Shown: piece after piece, positions 37,693 through 46,777 of the stretch | How positions within the stretch are numbered: position 1 is the first letter of the stretch | How the letters are laid out: every line of letters begins with the position of its first letter | Assembly: GCF_025947065.1 (NCBI RefSeq) | Contig: NZ_CP109994.1 | Span: forward strand, 2,046,001 to 2,110,000 | Source of the DNA: Flavobacterium sp. N1736 | GTDB lineage: Bacteria > Bacteroidota > Bacteroidia > Flavobacteriales > Flavobacteriaceae | Direction: 5' to 3' | DNA length: 64,000 nucleotides | Position numbers and translations under genes: made by a program | The notes under the pieces: generated by a model | What the model was told of the DNA's origin: nothing | Seen by the model: the letters and a program-made list of their open reading frames with translations, nothing else | Databases searched by the model: none

Positions 37693-39102
37693 TTATTTCT
37701 TTTTATCAAAATACTGTGTCAATTGATAGGCGTTCTCATTAATTATTTTCATCTCTTTCAATAAAGACAAATAAGGTTCAAACTTGCTGTTGACAATGCC
37801 TTTGTTAGAATCTCTGTTTGAATAATCTGTACTTAAATCCTCAGGATCATTGTCCATATATTTAAACCAATGCCAGCCTACCGAGTTTTTGTTTTTCAAC
37901 AATTCTAACGTAAAATTTTGATAGAAAAGTCCTCTTTCCTGTTGCGTACGAACGAGCCATCCTGCGCCCGTATTATTTGGCAATCCCGAATCTTCTGCTT
38001 TCGTATACCATTCGGTAATTAAAAATGGTTTTCCTGACCATTCTCCCCAATTGTTCATTAATTCCTGACTCGGTTCCCATTTTCTGTAATGATTAATCGA
38101 CACGATATCCATGTACTTTCCGGCAACTTTAAAAATTTCCGGATTCGTTAATTCCTGTTCTTTATCCTGATTAAAACGACATCCTAAATACAGATGATTT
38201 GGATCTGCTTTGCGGAGCGCCGCTGTTACTTTCTTCATGTATGTTTCAAAATAAAAAGCAGTAAATGCCATGCGGTCTTCCTGCGTTACATCTTTAATTG
38301 AAGCATCGAAACCTTTTCGCTGATCGAGCCATTCTTTTGCTGCAATATATCCCTGTTCATCTTTGGCTAACAAAGTTAAATGTTTATCTAAAGCATCATT
38401 ATACCAAGGCAATTCATTATCTGTAAAATACCCCATCAAATACTTATCATCTTTATATTGGGCGACCTGTGCTACCGATTTTTCTACATAAGCATCAAAT
38501 TCTTTGTCGAAAACCATAACAAGATCAAAACGGTAATTTTGCCAGCTGGCTTCTTTATATTTTCCGCCATATTTTTTAATGTGATCGGAATGGTACATTC
38601 CCATTGGCGAAATAATTACGGTATAAACCAACGGCTTTTCTGATTTTCGCACTAAATCTACATTCGACCACGCACCTACTCCATTAAAACCGTTATTGCG
38701 CAATAATTGTGTTTCCTGATTTACCCAGTTTTCCGGACTTCCGAATTTTTCATCAAAGGCTTTTTGCTGATTTACAGAACGTCCGGCATTAAAAACAGCA
38801 ATTCCTTTGTAAATAAACGGATAACCTTCAGGATCAATAATCCACCATCTATTGTCTATTTTTTGAGTTCTAAAAAATCCCGTTGCTTCTTTTTGCCATA
38901 CTTTCCATCCTCCATAATTTGAAATTTCGGTTTGTTTTTTAGTTTTAAAACCGGGCAGTTTATCTACGGTTTTTGCCTGATATGCAACCCATTTCGGGTC
39001 TAATGCGTTTTGTCTGGCTTCGACTTTCTGGTAATTATTCTGTGCGTATAAAGGAATCAGGCTTATAAAAAAACAGAACAATATAGAGATGGAATGTTTC
39101 AT
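37693..39102 (-). CDS. Clan GH-A glycoside hydrolase (GH50/agarase-like)
   Basis: This encodes 469 residues; the signal peptide ends PLYAQ. A (beta/alpha)8 barrel is indicated by WWIIDPEGYPFIYKGIAVFN near the start, the putative acid/base E230 in GYFTDNELPW and nucleophile E364 in FLITEWYTK, spaced as in clan GH-A, then GWHWFKYMDND. The DNE and HWFKYMD motifs recall GH50 beta-agarases and related Bacteroidota enzymes, but family assignment from sequence alone is uncertain. It is part of the PUL, so it is probably a periplasmic enzyme acting on oligosaccharides released by the GH10 protein. Confidence 0.78.
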   Translation of the reverse strand: MKHSISILFCFFISLIPLYAQNNYQKVEARQNALDPKWVAYQAKTVDKLPGFKTKKQTEISNYGGWKVWQKEATGFFRTQKIDNRWWIIDPEGYPFIYKGIAVFNAGRSVNQQKAFDEKFGSPENWVNQETQLLRNNGFNGVGAWSNVDLVRKSEKPLVYTVIISPMGMYHSDHIKKYGGKYKEASWQNYRFDLVMVFDKEFDAYVEKSVAQVAQYKDDKYLMGYFTDNELPWYNDALDKHLTLLAKDEQGYIAAKEWLDQRKGFDASIKDVTQEDRMAFTAFYFETYMKKVTAALRKADPNHLYLGCRFNQDKEQELTNPEIFKVAGKYMDIVSINHYRKWEPSQELMNNWGEWSGKPFLITEWYTKAEDSGLPNNTGAGWLVRTQQERGLFYQNFTLELLKNKNSVGWHWFKYMDNDPEDLSTDYSNRDSNKGIVNSKFEPYLSLLKEMKIINENAYQLTQYFDKKK

Positions 39103-39145
39103 TAAATTAGTTTTTAAAAGTTGTCGTTAATGCATTGAAAATTTA

Positions 39146-39284
39146 TTAAACACATAGAAACATAGATTTTATGTCTAAAAAAGAACGCAAAAAAGAAACT
39201 CGTTTCTTTTCACATAGCTATGTTTGTTTAAACAAGTGAAACGTCTTTTTTGAGCATGCTAAATCTATGTTTCTATGTGTTTAA
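39146..39284. repeat. 139-bp terminal-inverted-repeat element (copy 1)
   Basis: Perfect 24-bp terminal inverted repeats lie at 39146-39169 and 39261-39284, with core ACACATAGAAACATAGATTT. The interior shares GACGTTTCACTT and a CACATAGCTATG palindrome with the copy at 41554, in opposite orientation. It has no coding capacity. Confidence 0.92.
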
Positions 39285-39357
39285 TTTTTTCCCGCAGATT
39301 TTGCAGATCGAGCAGATTTTTTTAATTGGGACAGCTATTAAACTGTCCCAAATAGTA

Positions 39358-40254
39358 TTAATTAGATAAATAGACGTGGTCAATGCCAAAAGTGTAATTG
39401 TTTAAAGCCCTTACATCTTCGGGATCAACGCTTCGTAACACCAATATATCTTTGATTTTTGTTAGGTCTAATGCCGGATTTTGCTTTTTATATTCCGCAA
39501 TCGGAATTTTGACCATATTCCAGTTTCCGTCTCTTTTTAATCCGTAAAGATTGCTTGTGGCATCAAATTCTACATATCCGGTATTGGTCGCATCTTTCAT
39601 TCTAAATCTGATTTTACCCGTACTTGTCGTTCTTACCGCCAGATTAAGATAGGTATAAGATGAAATATCTGTAACGGCGACAAATTGCAAAATTGCCATC
39701 GCCCATTTAGCTTCTACGGCAGGTGGAGTCGCCGGAAGTGTAAAGCTTTTAAAAGCACCTTCATATCCGCCATCAGCATTATCTGAAATAACAAATTGAT
39801 TGCTTGAAGACCAGTTTAAAGTAGCGGCGGTTTTTGTAAAATTAGGATTATCAGAATAGATTTTTAATCCTTCTATCGTTACAACCGGAGGTTCGGGAGC
39901 GGCTTCTACAGCAACAGCAAATGTTTTTTTCTCAATTTGATTATCAACGTACGTTATTTCAAGTGTTGTGGTATAACTTCCGCCTTTGGCATATTTTACA
40001 ACAACATTAGAGTCGATTGACGAACCGGGAGATCCGCCCTGAAAAGTCCATTTTATGGCACGTACTTTTGTAGATGAATCTGTATACGTTACCGTTTCGC
40101 CAGCTTTGATTGCTGTATTGGTCGAAGTTGCTTCTAATTTTCCCGGAGTGTATAAATAAACCTCGCGTACATCGCTGTCGCAGGAAAGCAAGCTTAAAGA
40201 AAGCGCTAAAACAAAATAGTTTAGCTTGGCTATAGTTTTTAGTTTTATGTTCAT
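39358..40254 (-). CDS. PUL lipoprotein with PKD and carbohydrate-binding-like domains
   Basis: This encodes 298 residues with lipobox LLSCDS. Residues about 35-115 form a PKD-like domain (AGETVTYTDSSTKVRAIKWTFQGGSP; GGSYTTTLEITY). Residues about 130-298 form a jelly-roll domain like family 11-type carbohydrate-binding or galactose-binding modules (KWAMAILQFVAVTDISSYTYLNLAVRTT; GNWNMVKIPIAEY; YTFGIDHVYL). By position after SusC/SusD it is the likely SusE/SusF-like surface glycan-binding protein of the locus. Confidence 0.8.
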   Translation of the reverse strand: MNIKLKTIAKLNYFVLALSLSLLSCDSDVREVYLYTPGKLEATSTNTAIKAGETVTYTDSSTKVRAIKWTFQGGSPGSSIDSNVVVKYAKGGSYTTTLEITYVDNQIEKKTFAVAVEAAPEPPVVTIEGLKIYSDNPNFTKTAATLNWSSSNQFVISDNADGGYEGAFKSFTLPATPPAVEAKWAMAILQFVAVTDISSYTYLNLAVRTTSTGKIRFRMKDATNTGYVEFDATSNLYGLKRDGNWNMVKIPIAEYKKQNPALDLTKIKDILVLRSVDPEDVRALNNYTFGIDHVYLSN

Positions 40255-40302
40255 GGTTTTATTCTTTTGGTTCGTAAATAGTTATTTAATAGTGTCTTAT
40301 TT

Positions 40303-40371
40303 TTAACACATAGAAACATAGGTTTTGTAAACTTAAAAAAGGCGTTTCACTTCTTTAAATAAACATAGCTC
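40303..40371. repeat. Truncated copy of the terminal-inverted-repeat element
   Basis: It begins with TTAACACATAGAAACATAG and the interior GGCGTTTCACTT, then AACATAGCT, in the same orientation as the copy at 41554. The right half and right terminus are missing. Confidence 0.8.
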
Positions 40372-40390
40372 TGATTGTCTCTTCGTTGCA

Positions 40391-41479
40391 TTATTTTAAA
40401 CCTGCCAGAAATCCCTGATATGCGGGCTTTTTATTATAATCATTATCCAATAACAACGGATATTCTTTTGGATGCCAAAATGCGGTAAGCCACGTATATT
40501 TATCTGTTACGCCCCAGGTTGTAATCGCAAATTTTTGATTTTGTGGCAGTTCTTCATACATCGATGTGATGTATTGATACGTTTCTGACTGTTTCTGCGC
40601 TTCGGCATCTGTAAAAACATACGAATCTGATTTACCGGTATTAACCTTAATATCTAATTCTGAAATATGAATTAGTAATCCGGTGCTGGCAAGATCTGTA
40701 AAACCGGTTTTCATGGTTTGTTTATTGGTGTCGTTCGCATAATGAAACTGATCGCCTAAACCATCAATTGGATATCCTTTTGCTTTAAATCTGGTTACCA
40801 TTTTTTTGATGGCAGTTCTTTTTCCGGCATCTAAAACCACGCTGTAATCATTGTAAAATAATTTTGCATCAGGATCTGCGGCTCTGGCATATTGAAAACA
40901 TCTTCCGTAAAAACCTATCGGATCTTTAAAAACTGTTTTTATAACGCTTTCTTCTCGTAAAGCGCCGCCGTCTGCAAAAACTTCGTTGGCTACATCCCAG
41001 CTTTTTACTTTGCCTTTATAACGTCCAACGACATCAGTAATGTAGATTTTCACTTTTGCCTCAAATGCAATCGAATCGTATTTTGCATTTTTAAACCAAT
41101 CCGGAAATGAATCGTACCAAATCAAGGTATGTCCGTGTATTTCCATGTTATTATCTTTGGCAAAATTCACCAGATAATCGGCTGCTGTCCAGTTATAAAC
41201 CGTTGAAGAAGTCCAAATACTCGCCATTTTCATTTCATATTCTGCAGTAATTTGGCTGTAATGTTTTACGACGGCATTTTTGTAATTGACTTCGCCCTGT
41301 AAATCCTTCATTTTTACTGCCGCGCCAATTTTAAATTTCGCTTTTTCTTTTAAAGTTGCCTGCACTGGCGGATTAACCGGAGTTTCATCTGCATAAATAA
41401 AAACTACTTTTTCGTCATTGCTGCAAGAGGCAAATACGAAGGCAGATAGTACGCCAAATATAATTTGTTTCGTTGTCAT
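40391..41479 (-). CDS. GH10 endo-beta-xylanase-like lipoprotein
   Basis: This encodes 362 residues from the ATG at 41479; the frame opens at 41560, but only the internal ATG gives the signal peptide and lipobox FASCSN. A complete GH10 barrel follows: FKIGAAVKMKDL, HGHTLIWYDSFPDWF, acid/base E166 in WDVANEVF, DGLGDQFHYA, nucleophile E274 in HISELDIKV and ITTWGVTDKYTWL. GH10 enzymes cleave internal beta-1,4-xylosidic bonds. The lipid anchor suits a surface endo-enzyme that makes oligosaccharides for the SusC/SusD importer encoded just upstream. Confidence 0.93.
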   Translation of the reverse strand: MTTKQIIFGVLSAFVFASCSNDEKVVFIYADETPVNPPVQATLKEKAKFKIGAAVKMKDLQGEVNYKNAVVKHYSQITAEYEMKMASIWTSSTVYNWTAADYLVNFAKDNNMEIHGHTLIWYDSFPDWFKNAKYDSIAFEAKVKIYITDVVGRYKGKVKSWDVANEVFADGGALREESVIKTVFKDPIGFYGRCFQYARAADPDAKLFYNDYSVVLDAGKRTAIKKMVTRFKAKGYPIDGLGDQFHYANDTNKQTMKTGFTDLASTGLLIHISELDIKVNTGKSDSYVFTDAEAQKQSETYQYITSMYEELPQNQKFAITTWGVTDKYTWLTAFWHPKEYPLLLDNDYNKKPAYQGFLAGLK

Positions 41480-41553
41480 TGTTTTATTTTTTAGGATCCG
41501 AAATTTAGTGTTCCGAATGCGTTGTTTTTTTTTAGATTGATTGTAATTAATTA

Positions 41554-41691
41554 TTAACACATAGAAACATAGAATTTGTATTCTTAAAAAGACGTTTCAC
41601 TTATTAAAACGCACATAGTGAGCTATGTGAAAGAAATGAGTTTCTTTTTTGCATTCTTTTTCGAGATAAAATCTATGTTTCTATGTGTTAA
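41554..41691. repeat. 138-bp terminal-inverted-repeat element (copy 3)
   Basis: Perfect 20-bp terminal repeats lie at 41554-41573 and 41672-41691. The interior has GACGTTTCACTT, CACATAGTGAGCTATGTG and a GAAA-GAGTTTC stem. Aligned to the reverse complement of copy 1, the two are similar over the whole length. It fills the gap between susD and the GH10 gene. Confidence 0.92.
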
Positions 41692-41728
41692 ATATTTTTT
41701 TTATGAATTACAACTCAATACGCTTGGA

Positions 41729-43318
41729 TTAATATCCTACATTAAATCCTGCAGGTTTTCCCATTAAATCAATCTGACTTTGCGGAATTGGCATATTTAC
41801 CATCGCCGGAGTCATTCTTAAAGGAACTTCTCCGGAAATTGTTCCTGACGGACTTGAACGGAAATATAAATTTTGTCTTTCTACCAGAAGTCCTAATCTT
41901 TTTAGTAAAAACCATCTGTTGTTTTCAAAAGCAAGTTCTCTGGCTGATTCGTCTAAATAATTATTTATGGTCCAGGTTGTAATATCATACGTGTTATTTG
42001 TACTTAACGGATCTCCGGTATACCCTCTCCTTCTTACTTTATTAAGATATTGCAGGGCTTTTGTATCATTACCCAAATTATGATACGCCTCTGATGCCAA
42101 TAAATAAGTTTCGGCCAGTCTGTAATACATATAATCTTTGTAACTGTCTGAAGTCATTGGCAGTTTTTCTGTATCATGGTATTTTTTCAAACTCCAGTGC
42201 CACGCTCTGTAATTGCCGTTTGGCGCTGCAATTGCTGGGTTTGTAATGGGCTGACCAAATTTTGGGTTTCCGGCAACGTTAATTTTATAGTCTAAATAAT
42301 TATCTGAATAATAATAGGTTTTAAATCTTAAATCGTTGGTTTGATCGTAAAGTGATTTCAAATAATTATTGGGATAAAACCATCCTAAAGCTTGTCCGCC
42401 GTAAGCCACATCCTGAATAAGTTCGGCTGGATTTAATTCGTACGTTCTTTGTGTAAAAACACTGCTTAACCAAGAACCGCCACCTCCGGCTAAATTGTCA
42501 TTTGGTCCTAATAAAAAGTCTTTTTGATAGGTAAAAAGTGCTTCTTTATGATTGGCATTTTGTCCCCAAACTTCTGCTAATGGCACCAAAGCATGTGTAC
42601 CATCATTTATAATCGCATCAAATTGAGCTGCTGCTCCTGCCCAGTCCTGCTGCCATAAAGCACTTTTTCCGCGAATGTGTCTTGCAACGCCCTGACCATA
42701 ACGTCCCGGATCTACTTTGTACGGAAGATTGGCAATTGCATAATCAAGATCTCCGTCGATTAATGTATAAACATCGGCATCGCTGGCTACTTTATATTCT
42801 ACAACATCGTTAATGTTTTCCGGAGTTGTTGGAATGGTATCGATTAAGATTCCGCCGTACATTTGTTTTAAGTCCAAATATAATTCGCCTCTTATAACAC
42901 GCGCCTGCGCTACTAATCTTTTCTTGGCATTTTCATCCATATTTATAGATCTTGCCGAAGTAATAATCGCAGAACATCTGTCGATAATTTTATAACCCTG
43001 AATCCATTTTGATCCGGTAAAAGATGCCGGATTATGACCTGTTCCATAAGGCGTATTCCAGGTTCTGTGCAATCCTAAATCTGTCGCTGCCATAAAAAAT
43101 ACATTGGCCCACAAATCATTATTATCACCAGATGGCAGATTATAATATCTCATTTGATTGTAAAGCGCATTTACGCCAACCTCTAAACCGGCGGGTGTAC
43201 TGTAGATATAATCTACTGCAATCTGATCTTTTACGGTTTCTTCAAGAAAATCTTCGCATGAAGTAAGGCTTAAAGAAAACAGGAATATCAAAACAAATAG
43301 AAAATTTATATTTTTCAT
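41729..43318 (-). CDS. susD: SusD-like glycan-binding outer-membrane lipoprotein
   Basis: This encodes 529 residues from the ATG at 43318 (the open frame extends to 43393 inside the susC end, but the signal peptide starts at the internal ATG). The lipobox is LTSCED. Family motifs include EDFLEETVKDQIAVDYIYSTPAGLEVGVNALYN, a TPR-like helical body (AKKRLVAQARVIRGELYLDLKQMYGG; YRLAETYLLASEAYHNLGNDTKALQYLNKVRRR) and a C-terminal ELAFENNRWFLLKRLG. It caps the SusC channel and binds the target glycan at the cell surface. It sits directly after susC. Confidence 0.95.
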   Translation of the reverse strand: MKNINFLFVLIFLFSLSLTSCEDFLEETVKDQIAVDYIYSTPAGLEVGVNALYNQMRYYNLPSGDNNDLWANVFFMAATDLGLHRTWNTPYGTGHNPASFTGSKWIQGYKIIDRCSAIITSARSINMDENAKKRLVAQARVIRGELYLDLKQMYGGILIDTIPTTPENINDVVEYKVASDADVYTLIDGDLDYAIANLPYKVDPGRYGQGVARHIRGKSALWQQDWAGAAAQFDAIINDGTHALVPLAEVWGQNANHKEALFTYQKDFLLGPNDNLAGGGGSWLSSVFTQRTYELNPAELIQDVAYGGQALGWFYPNNYLKSLYDQTNDLRFKTYYYSDNYLDYKINVAGNPKFGQPITNPAIAAPNGNYRAWHWSLKKYHDTEKLPMTSDSYKDYMYYRLAETYLLASEAYHNLGNDTKALQYLNKVRRRGYTGDPLSTNNTYDITTWTINNYLDESARELAFENNRWFLLKRLGLLVERQNLYFRSSPSGTISGEVPLRMTPAMVNMPIPQSQIDLMGKPAGFNVGY

Positions 43319-43362
43319 AATCTTGTTATTTTTTAATTTATTATATGTGTTAAACTGCACCA

Positions 43363-46300
43363 TTAAAAACCAAGTTGTAAACCTATAACACAAGTAACGG
43401 GTTCCGGATAATCGCCTACATTTTTCTCCGGACTGTACGATTGAAAATCTGTAATGGTGATTAAATTACTTCCTGTTACGTAAAGTCTCAGCGTAGTTAA
43501 ACCTAATGATTTAAGGGTATTTTCAGGCAAGGTAAAACCTGCCGATACATTTTGCAGTCTTACGTAAGATGCATCTTGCAAGCCTAAAGTGTACATATAA
43601 GGCGGATCGCTTCCGTCTCTTGGTCTTGGCCAGTTTCCGCCCGGGTTTTCAGGTGTCCAATAATCTTGTTTTATACCATTTTTAACGCCTCTTAAAGATC
43701 CTCCCTGAACGTAGCCGTATAAATAAGCGTTATCTTTAGTAATACCCTGAACAGTATAAATATCTGCAGAGAAGTCGAAACGCTTGTATTTCATGCTTAA
43801 TGAAAATGTACCAAACCAATCCGGCATTTTTGATGTTATCACACGGTCTTCGTCAGGATTTGGGTTAGCTCCGTTTGCGGTATTTGCATTGTATAATTTG
43901 ATATCTCCCGGCAATAATGTTGTTCCGGTAACTACAGGAATATTTTCGCCAATTTGATAAATTCCAACGGATTTGTATTGGTAATACACATCGATTGGTT
44001 TACCAATAAACCATAAATTTCCAACGGCATCATCTTCTTTTCCGTCTCCGTTGGCATCTTTTCCATAGATACTTACGATGCTGTTTTTGTTTTTTGTGAA
44101 GGTTGCGCCAAGATTCAGACTAAAATCTTTCTTTTTGATAAGTTCTCCATTCAAAGTCACTTCAAGACCTTTATTGTTGACTTTACCAAGATTCGATAAT
44201 TTGGTTGTATATCCTGTATTGGCATTTAATGTTTCGTAAATCAATAAATCAGATGTGTCTGTATTATAAACCTCAACGGTACCGCTTAATCTGTTTTTGA
44301 ATAAACCAAAATCTACGGCAAGGTTTAATTGGGTTGAAGTTTCCCATTTTAAATCAGGATTTGATAATTGATTTCCCGGAACATAACCGGATACTTTTAC
44401 ACCATTAATAATATAATCTCTTTGGTTTGCCGTTGCCATACTTTGATACGGATTTTGAGGCTGATTCCCCACTTTACCATAACTGGCTCTTAATTTTAAA
44501 TTACTGATTACAGGAACATGTTCTGTTATAAATTCTTCTTTATAAACATTCCACGCCGCATTTACAGCAGGGAAATATCCCCATTTATTATTTTTTCCAA
44601 ATACAGATGAACCGTCCGCTCTTCCGGAAACGGTAAAATAATATTTGTTATCAAAGTCATATTCTAATTTTCCGGCAAATGAAACTAAAGATCTTTCGCT
44701 TGCTGCAATTTCCGGTGTGTTCAAAAAAGCACTTTCTAAACCATATATTCCAAGAATATCACTCGGAATTCTGCTTGCTGTATTTTTGAAATCACTATAT
44801 TCAGATGATGTTATTTCGTAAACTGCGGTTGTGGCGAAATGATTTTTTTCGGCAACTTTAAAATTATAATTGAAAATATTACTCAATTGATATTCTACAT
44901 TATCTTTATACATAATACTTCCGTTTCCCTGTCCGGAATTAGCAATTCCCGAAAGTGATTTCGAAGTATTATAAGCCAATCCTTTATAATTCCACGATCT
45001 TCTACTCGTGTTCAGTTTATATGTAAGTCCTTTTAAGATGTTGATATCCAAAAAAACATTCGCAATATCATTTCTATTTAACTCATTTATTCTGGTTTCG
45101 TAAATATCAATCAGCGGATTTGGTGTTTCCTGTATTCCGCCCGGTAATTGGCGGTACGTACCGTCATCATTGTAAATTCTGCCTAATGGCGATGTCGTAA
45201 TAGAATTGCTTATAATATTTCCTACTCTTGAATCGTTTGAAATCGCATTATTTAAAACATTTCCTGAGTTTGGATTATTAGATTCTGAAAACTGAAGTGA
45301 AGCATTCATTCCTATTTTTAGCCAATCTGTAACTCTTTGATCGACATTAATTCTCATTGCCACTTTTTCAAAGTCACTGTTTGGTATTACACCTGTAGTA
45401 TTGATGTAATTAACACTGGTAAAAATACTTGACTTATCTGTTCCCGAAGAAACACTAATACTATGATTATTGGTAACTCCGGTTCTCATAATATATTTTT
45501 CCCAATCTATGTATTTTCCCGACTGAACTGATTCTAATTCAAGCGGAGAAAAAACCTGATTGTCTGGTCTGTAAACTCCGTTATTACTGGTTCTGTACGC
45601 TTCTCTTTTTAGCTGCGCAAATTCTTCACCGCTGTAAATGTCAAAATTTCTATTTACCGTCTGCACTCCAGAGAAACCGTTGTAAGCAATTCTTGCCTTT
45701 CCTGTTTTTCCTCTTTTGGTGGTAATTAAAATTACACCGTTTGATGCTCTTGCTCCGTATATCGATTGTGCGGCGGCATCTTTCAGAATTTCTAAAGAAG
45801 CGATATCATTTGCATTAATATCATTGATACTTCCTATAACTATACCATCTGCAATTACGATTGGTTCATTGCTTCCGTTAATCGATTTTTTTCCTCTAAT
45901 CTGAATTGAAGATGAACTTCCCGGACCTCCATCGGCAAGAGTAACCTGAACTCCGGCGGCTTTTCCTCGAAGCATTTCACCAACATCCGAAGTTGCAACT
46001 TTTAGCAGATCATTTGGTTTAACCGATGCTACAGAACTTATTACGTCGCTTTTCTTTTTTGTACCGTAACCTACCACCACTATTTCGTCCAGCGTTTGTG
46101 AACTTGGTTTTAAAGTCACTTTTAAATTCTTTTTATTTTCTGTTTCTACAGAAACTTCGTCCATTCCGATAAAAGAAAAAACGAGTACGCTTTTTAATGG
46201 AACGCTCATACTGAAATTACCGTCAAAATCAGTTTGTGTTCCTTTTGTTGATCCTTTGGCATGTACATTTACGCCTGGTAAGGGCATTCCTGTATTGTCT

Positions 46301-46431
46301 GTTACTTTTCCGGAAATTAAACTTTCCTGCGCATTCACGTTTATGGCGAGAATACACATAAAAAGGGTTAAGATTAATTTTAGGTAATTCCCTCCAAGAA
46401 AAAGCATCTTTACATGTTTGTTGTTTTTCAT
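43363..46431 (-). CDS. susC: SusC-like TonB-dependent outer-membrane importer
   Basis: This encodes 1,022 residues. The signal peptide is followed by a carboxypeptidase-regulatory-like domain (about 35-115; SGKVTDNTGMPLPGVNVHAKGSTKGTQTDFDGNF), a TonB-box-like DEIVVVGYG, the plug domain (about 120-230; RGKAAGVQVT, IRGKKSING, YGARASNGVILITTKRG) and a 22-strand barrel ending with a terminal F. It imports oligosaccharides using TonB energy together with the adjacent SusD. It is the first gene of the PUL operon, next to the HTCS regulator gene. Confidence 0.96.
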   Translation of the reverse strand: MKNNKHVKMLFLGGNYLKLILTLFMCILAINVNAQESLISGKVTDNTGMPLPGVNVHAKGSTKGTQTDFDGNFSMSVPLKSVLVFSFIGMDEVSVETENKKNLKVTLKPSSQTLDEIVVVGYGTKKKSDVISSVASVKPNDLLKVATSDVGEMLRGKAAGVQVTLADGGPGSSSSIQIRGKKSINGSNEPIVIADGIVIGSINDINANDIASLEILKDAAAQSIYGARASNGVILITTKRGKTGKARIAYNGFSGVQTVNRNFDIYSGEEFAQLKREAYRTSNNGVYRPDNQVFSPLELESVQSGKYIDWEKYIMRTGVTNNHSISVSSGTDKSSIFTSVNYINTTGVIPNSDFEKVAMRINVDQRVTDWLKIGMNASLQFSESNNPNSGNVLNNAISNDSRVGNIISNSITTSPLGRIYNDDGTYRQLPGGIQETPNPLIDIYETRINELNRNDIANVFLDINILKGLTYKLNTSRRSWNYKGLAYNTSKSLSGIANSGQGNGSIMYKDNVEYQLSNIFNYNFKVAEKNHFATTAVYEITSSEYSDFKNTASRIPSDILGIYGLESAFLNTPEIAASERSLVSFAGKLEYDFDNKYYFTVSGRADGSSVFGKNNKWGYFPAVNAAWNVYKEEFITEHVPVISNLKLRASYGKVGNQPQNPYQSMATANQRDYIINGVKVSGYVPGNQLSNPDLKWETSTQLNLAVDFGLFKNRLSGTVEVYNTDTSDLLIYETLNANTGYTTKLSNLGKVNNKGLEVTLNGELIKKKDFSLNLGATFTKNKNSIVSIYGKDANGDGKEDDAVGNLWFIGKPIDVYYQYKSVGIYQIGENIPVVTGTTLLPGDIKLYNANTANGANPNPDEDRVITSKMPDWFGTFSLSMKYKRFDFSADIYTVQGITKDNAYLYGYVQGGSLRGVKNGIKQDYWTPENPGGNWPRPRDGSDPPYMYTLGLQDASYVRLQNVSAGFTLPENTLKSLGLTTLRLYVTGSNLITITDFQSYSPEKNVGDYPEPVTCVIGLQLGF

Positions 46432-46652
46432 TGTTAAAATTTTAATTGGTTAGTTAGATAAATTCATTAGTAATTTACATTGCAAAAATGATTAATAAAT
46501 GACGGTATGAGGGGAGCAATATATTCGTTTTTAGGGGGATGAACGTCTTTATTTGTGAATTACATATCTTTTTAAGTCTTAAAAAACAGTATTCGTAATA
46601 AAAACCTTAAAAATTATTAGACGCGTAATTTTGTTTGTTTTTACCAAATATT

Positions 46653-46685
46653 AAACCCGACAGGTTTTTAAAATCTGTCGGGTTT
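46653..46685. repeat. Palindromic element, second copy (AAACCCGACAG type)
   Basis: The arms AAACCCGACAG and CTGTCGGGTTT are the same element as at 35565-35597, differing by one base in the stem and in loop sequence. Confidence 0.9.
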
Positions 46686-46699
46686 CTACGAATGTTATA

Positions 46700-46762
46700 G
46701 CCACAGATTAAAGGATTAAAATGATTAAAAAAATTCTGTAGTAATCTGTGCTAATCTGTGGC
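46700..46762. repeat. Palindromic element GCCACAGATTA/TAATCTGTGGC
   Basis: The 11-bp arms lie at 46700-46710 and 46752-46762. It lies 14 bp from the AAACCCGACAG palindrome, the same two-palindrome arrangement as downstream of the PUL at 35565-35677. Confidence 0.8.
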
Positions 46763-46777
46763 GAAAAAAATTAATGG

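Larger units (their letters stand above)
46432..46777. other. Gap between susC and the HTCS gene
   Basis: This must hold the susC promoter. The minus strand has CATTTTTG at 46483-46490, a one-mismatch -7 element, without a well-placed -33. The distal part holds the composite palindromes at 46653-46762, which also lie just after the HTCS stop. Confidence 0.5.

Noticed and set aside
39146..41691. Possible insertion-sequence remnants encoding transposase
   Set aside because: The inverted-repeat elements are about 139 bp and have no coding capacity; no transposase gene was found in the window.
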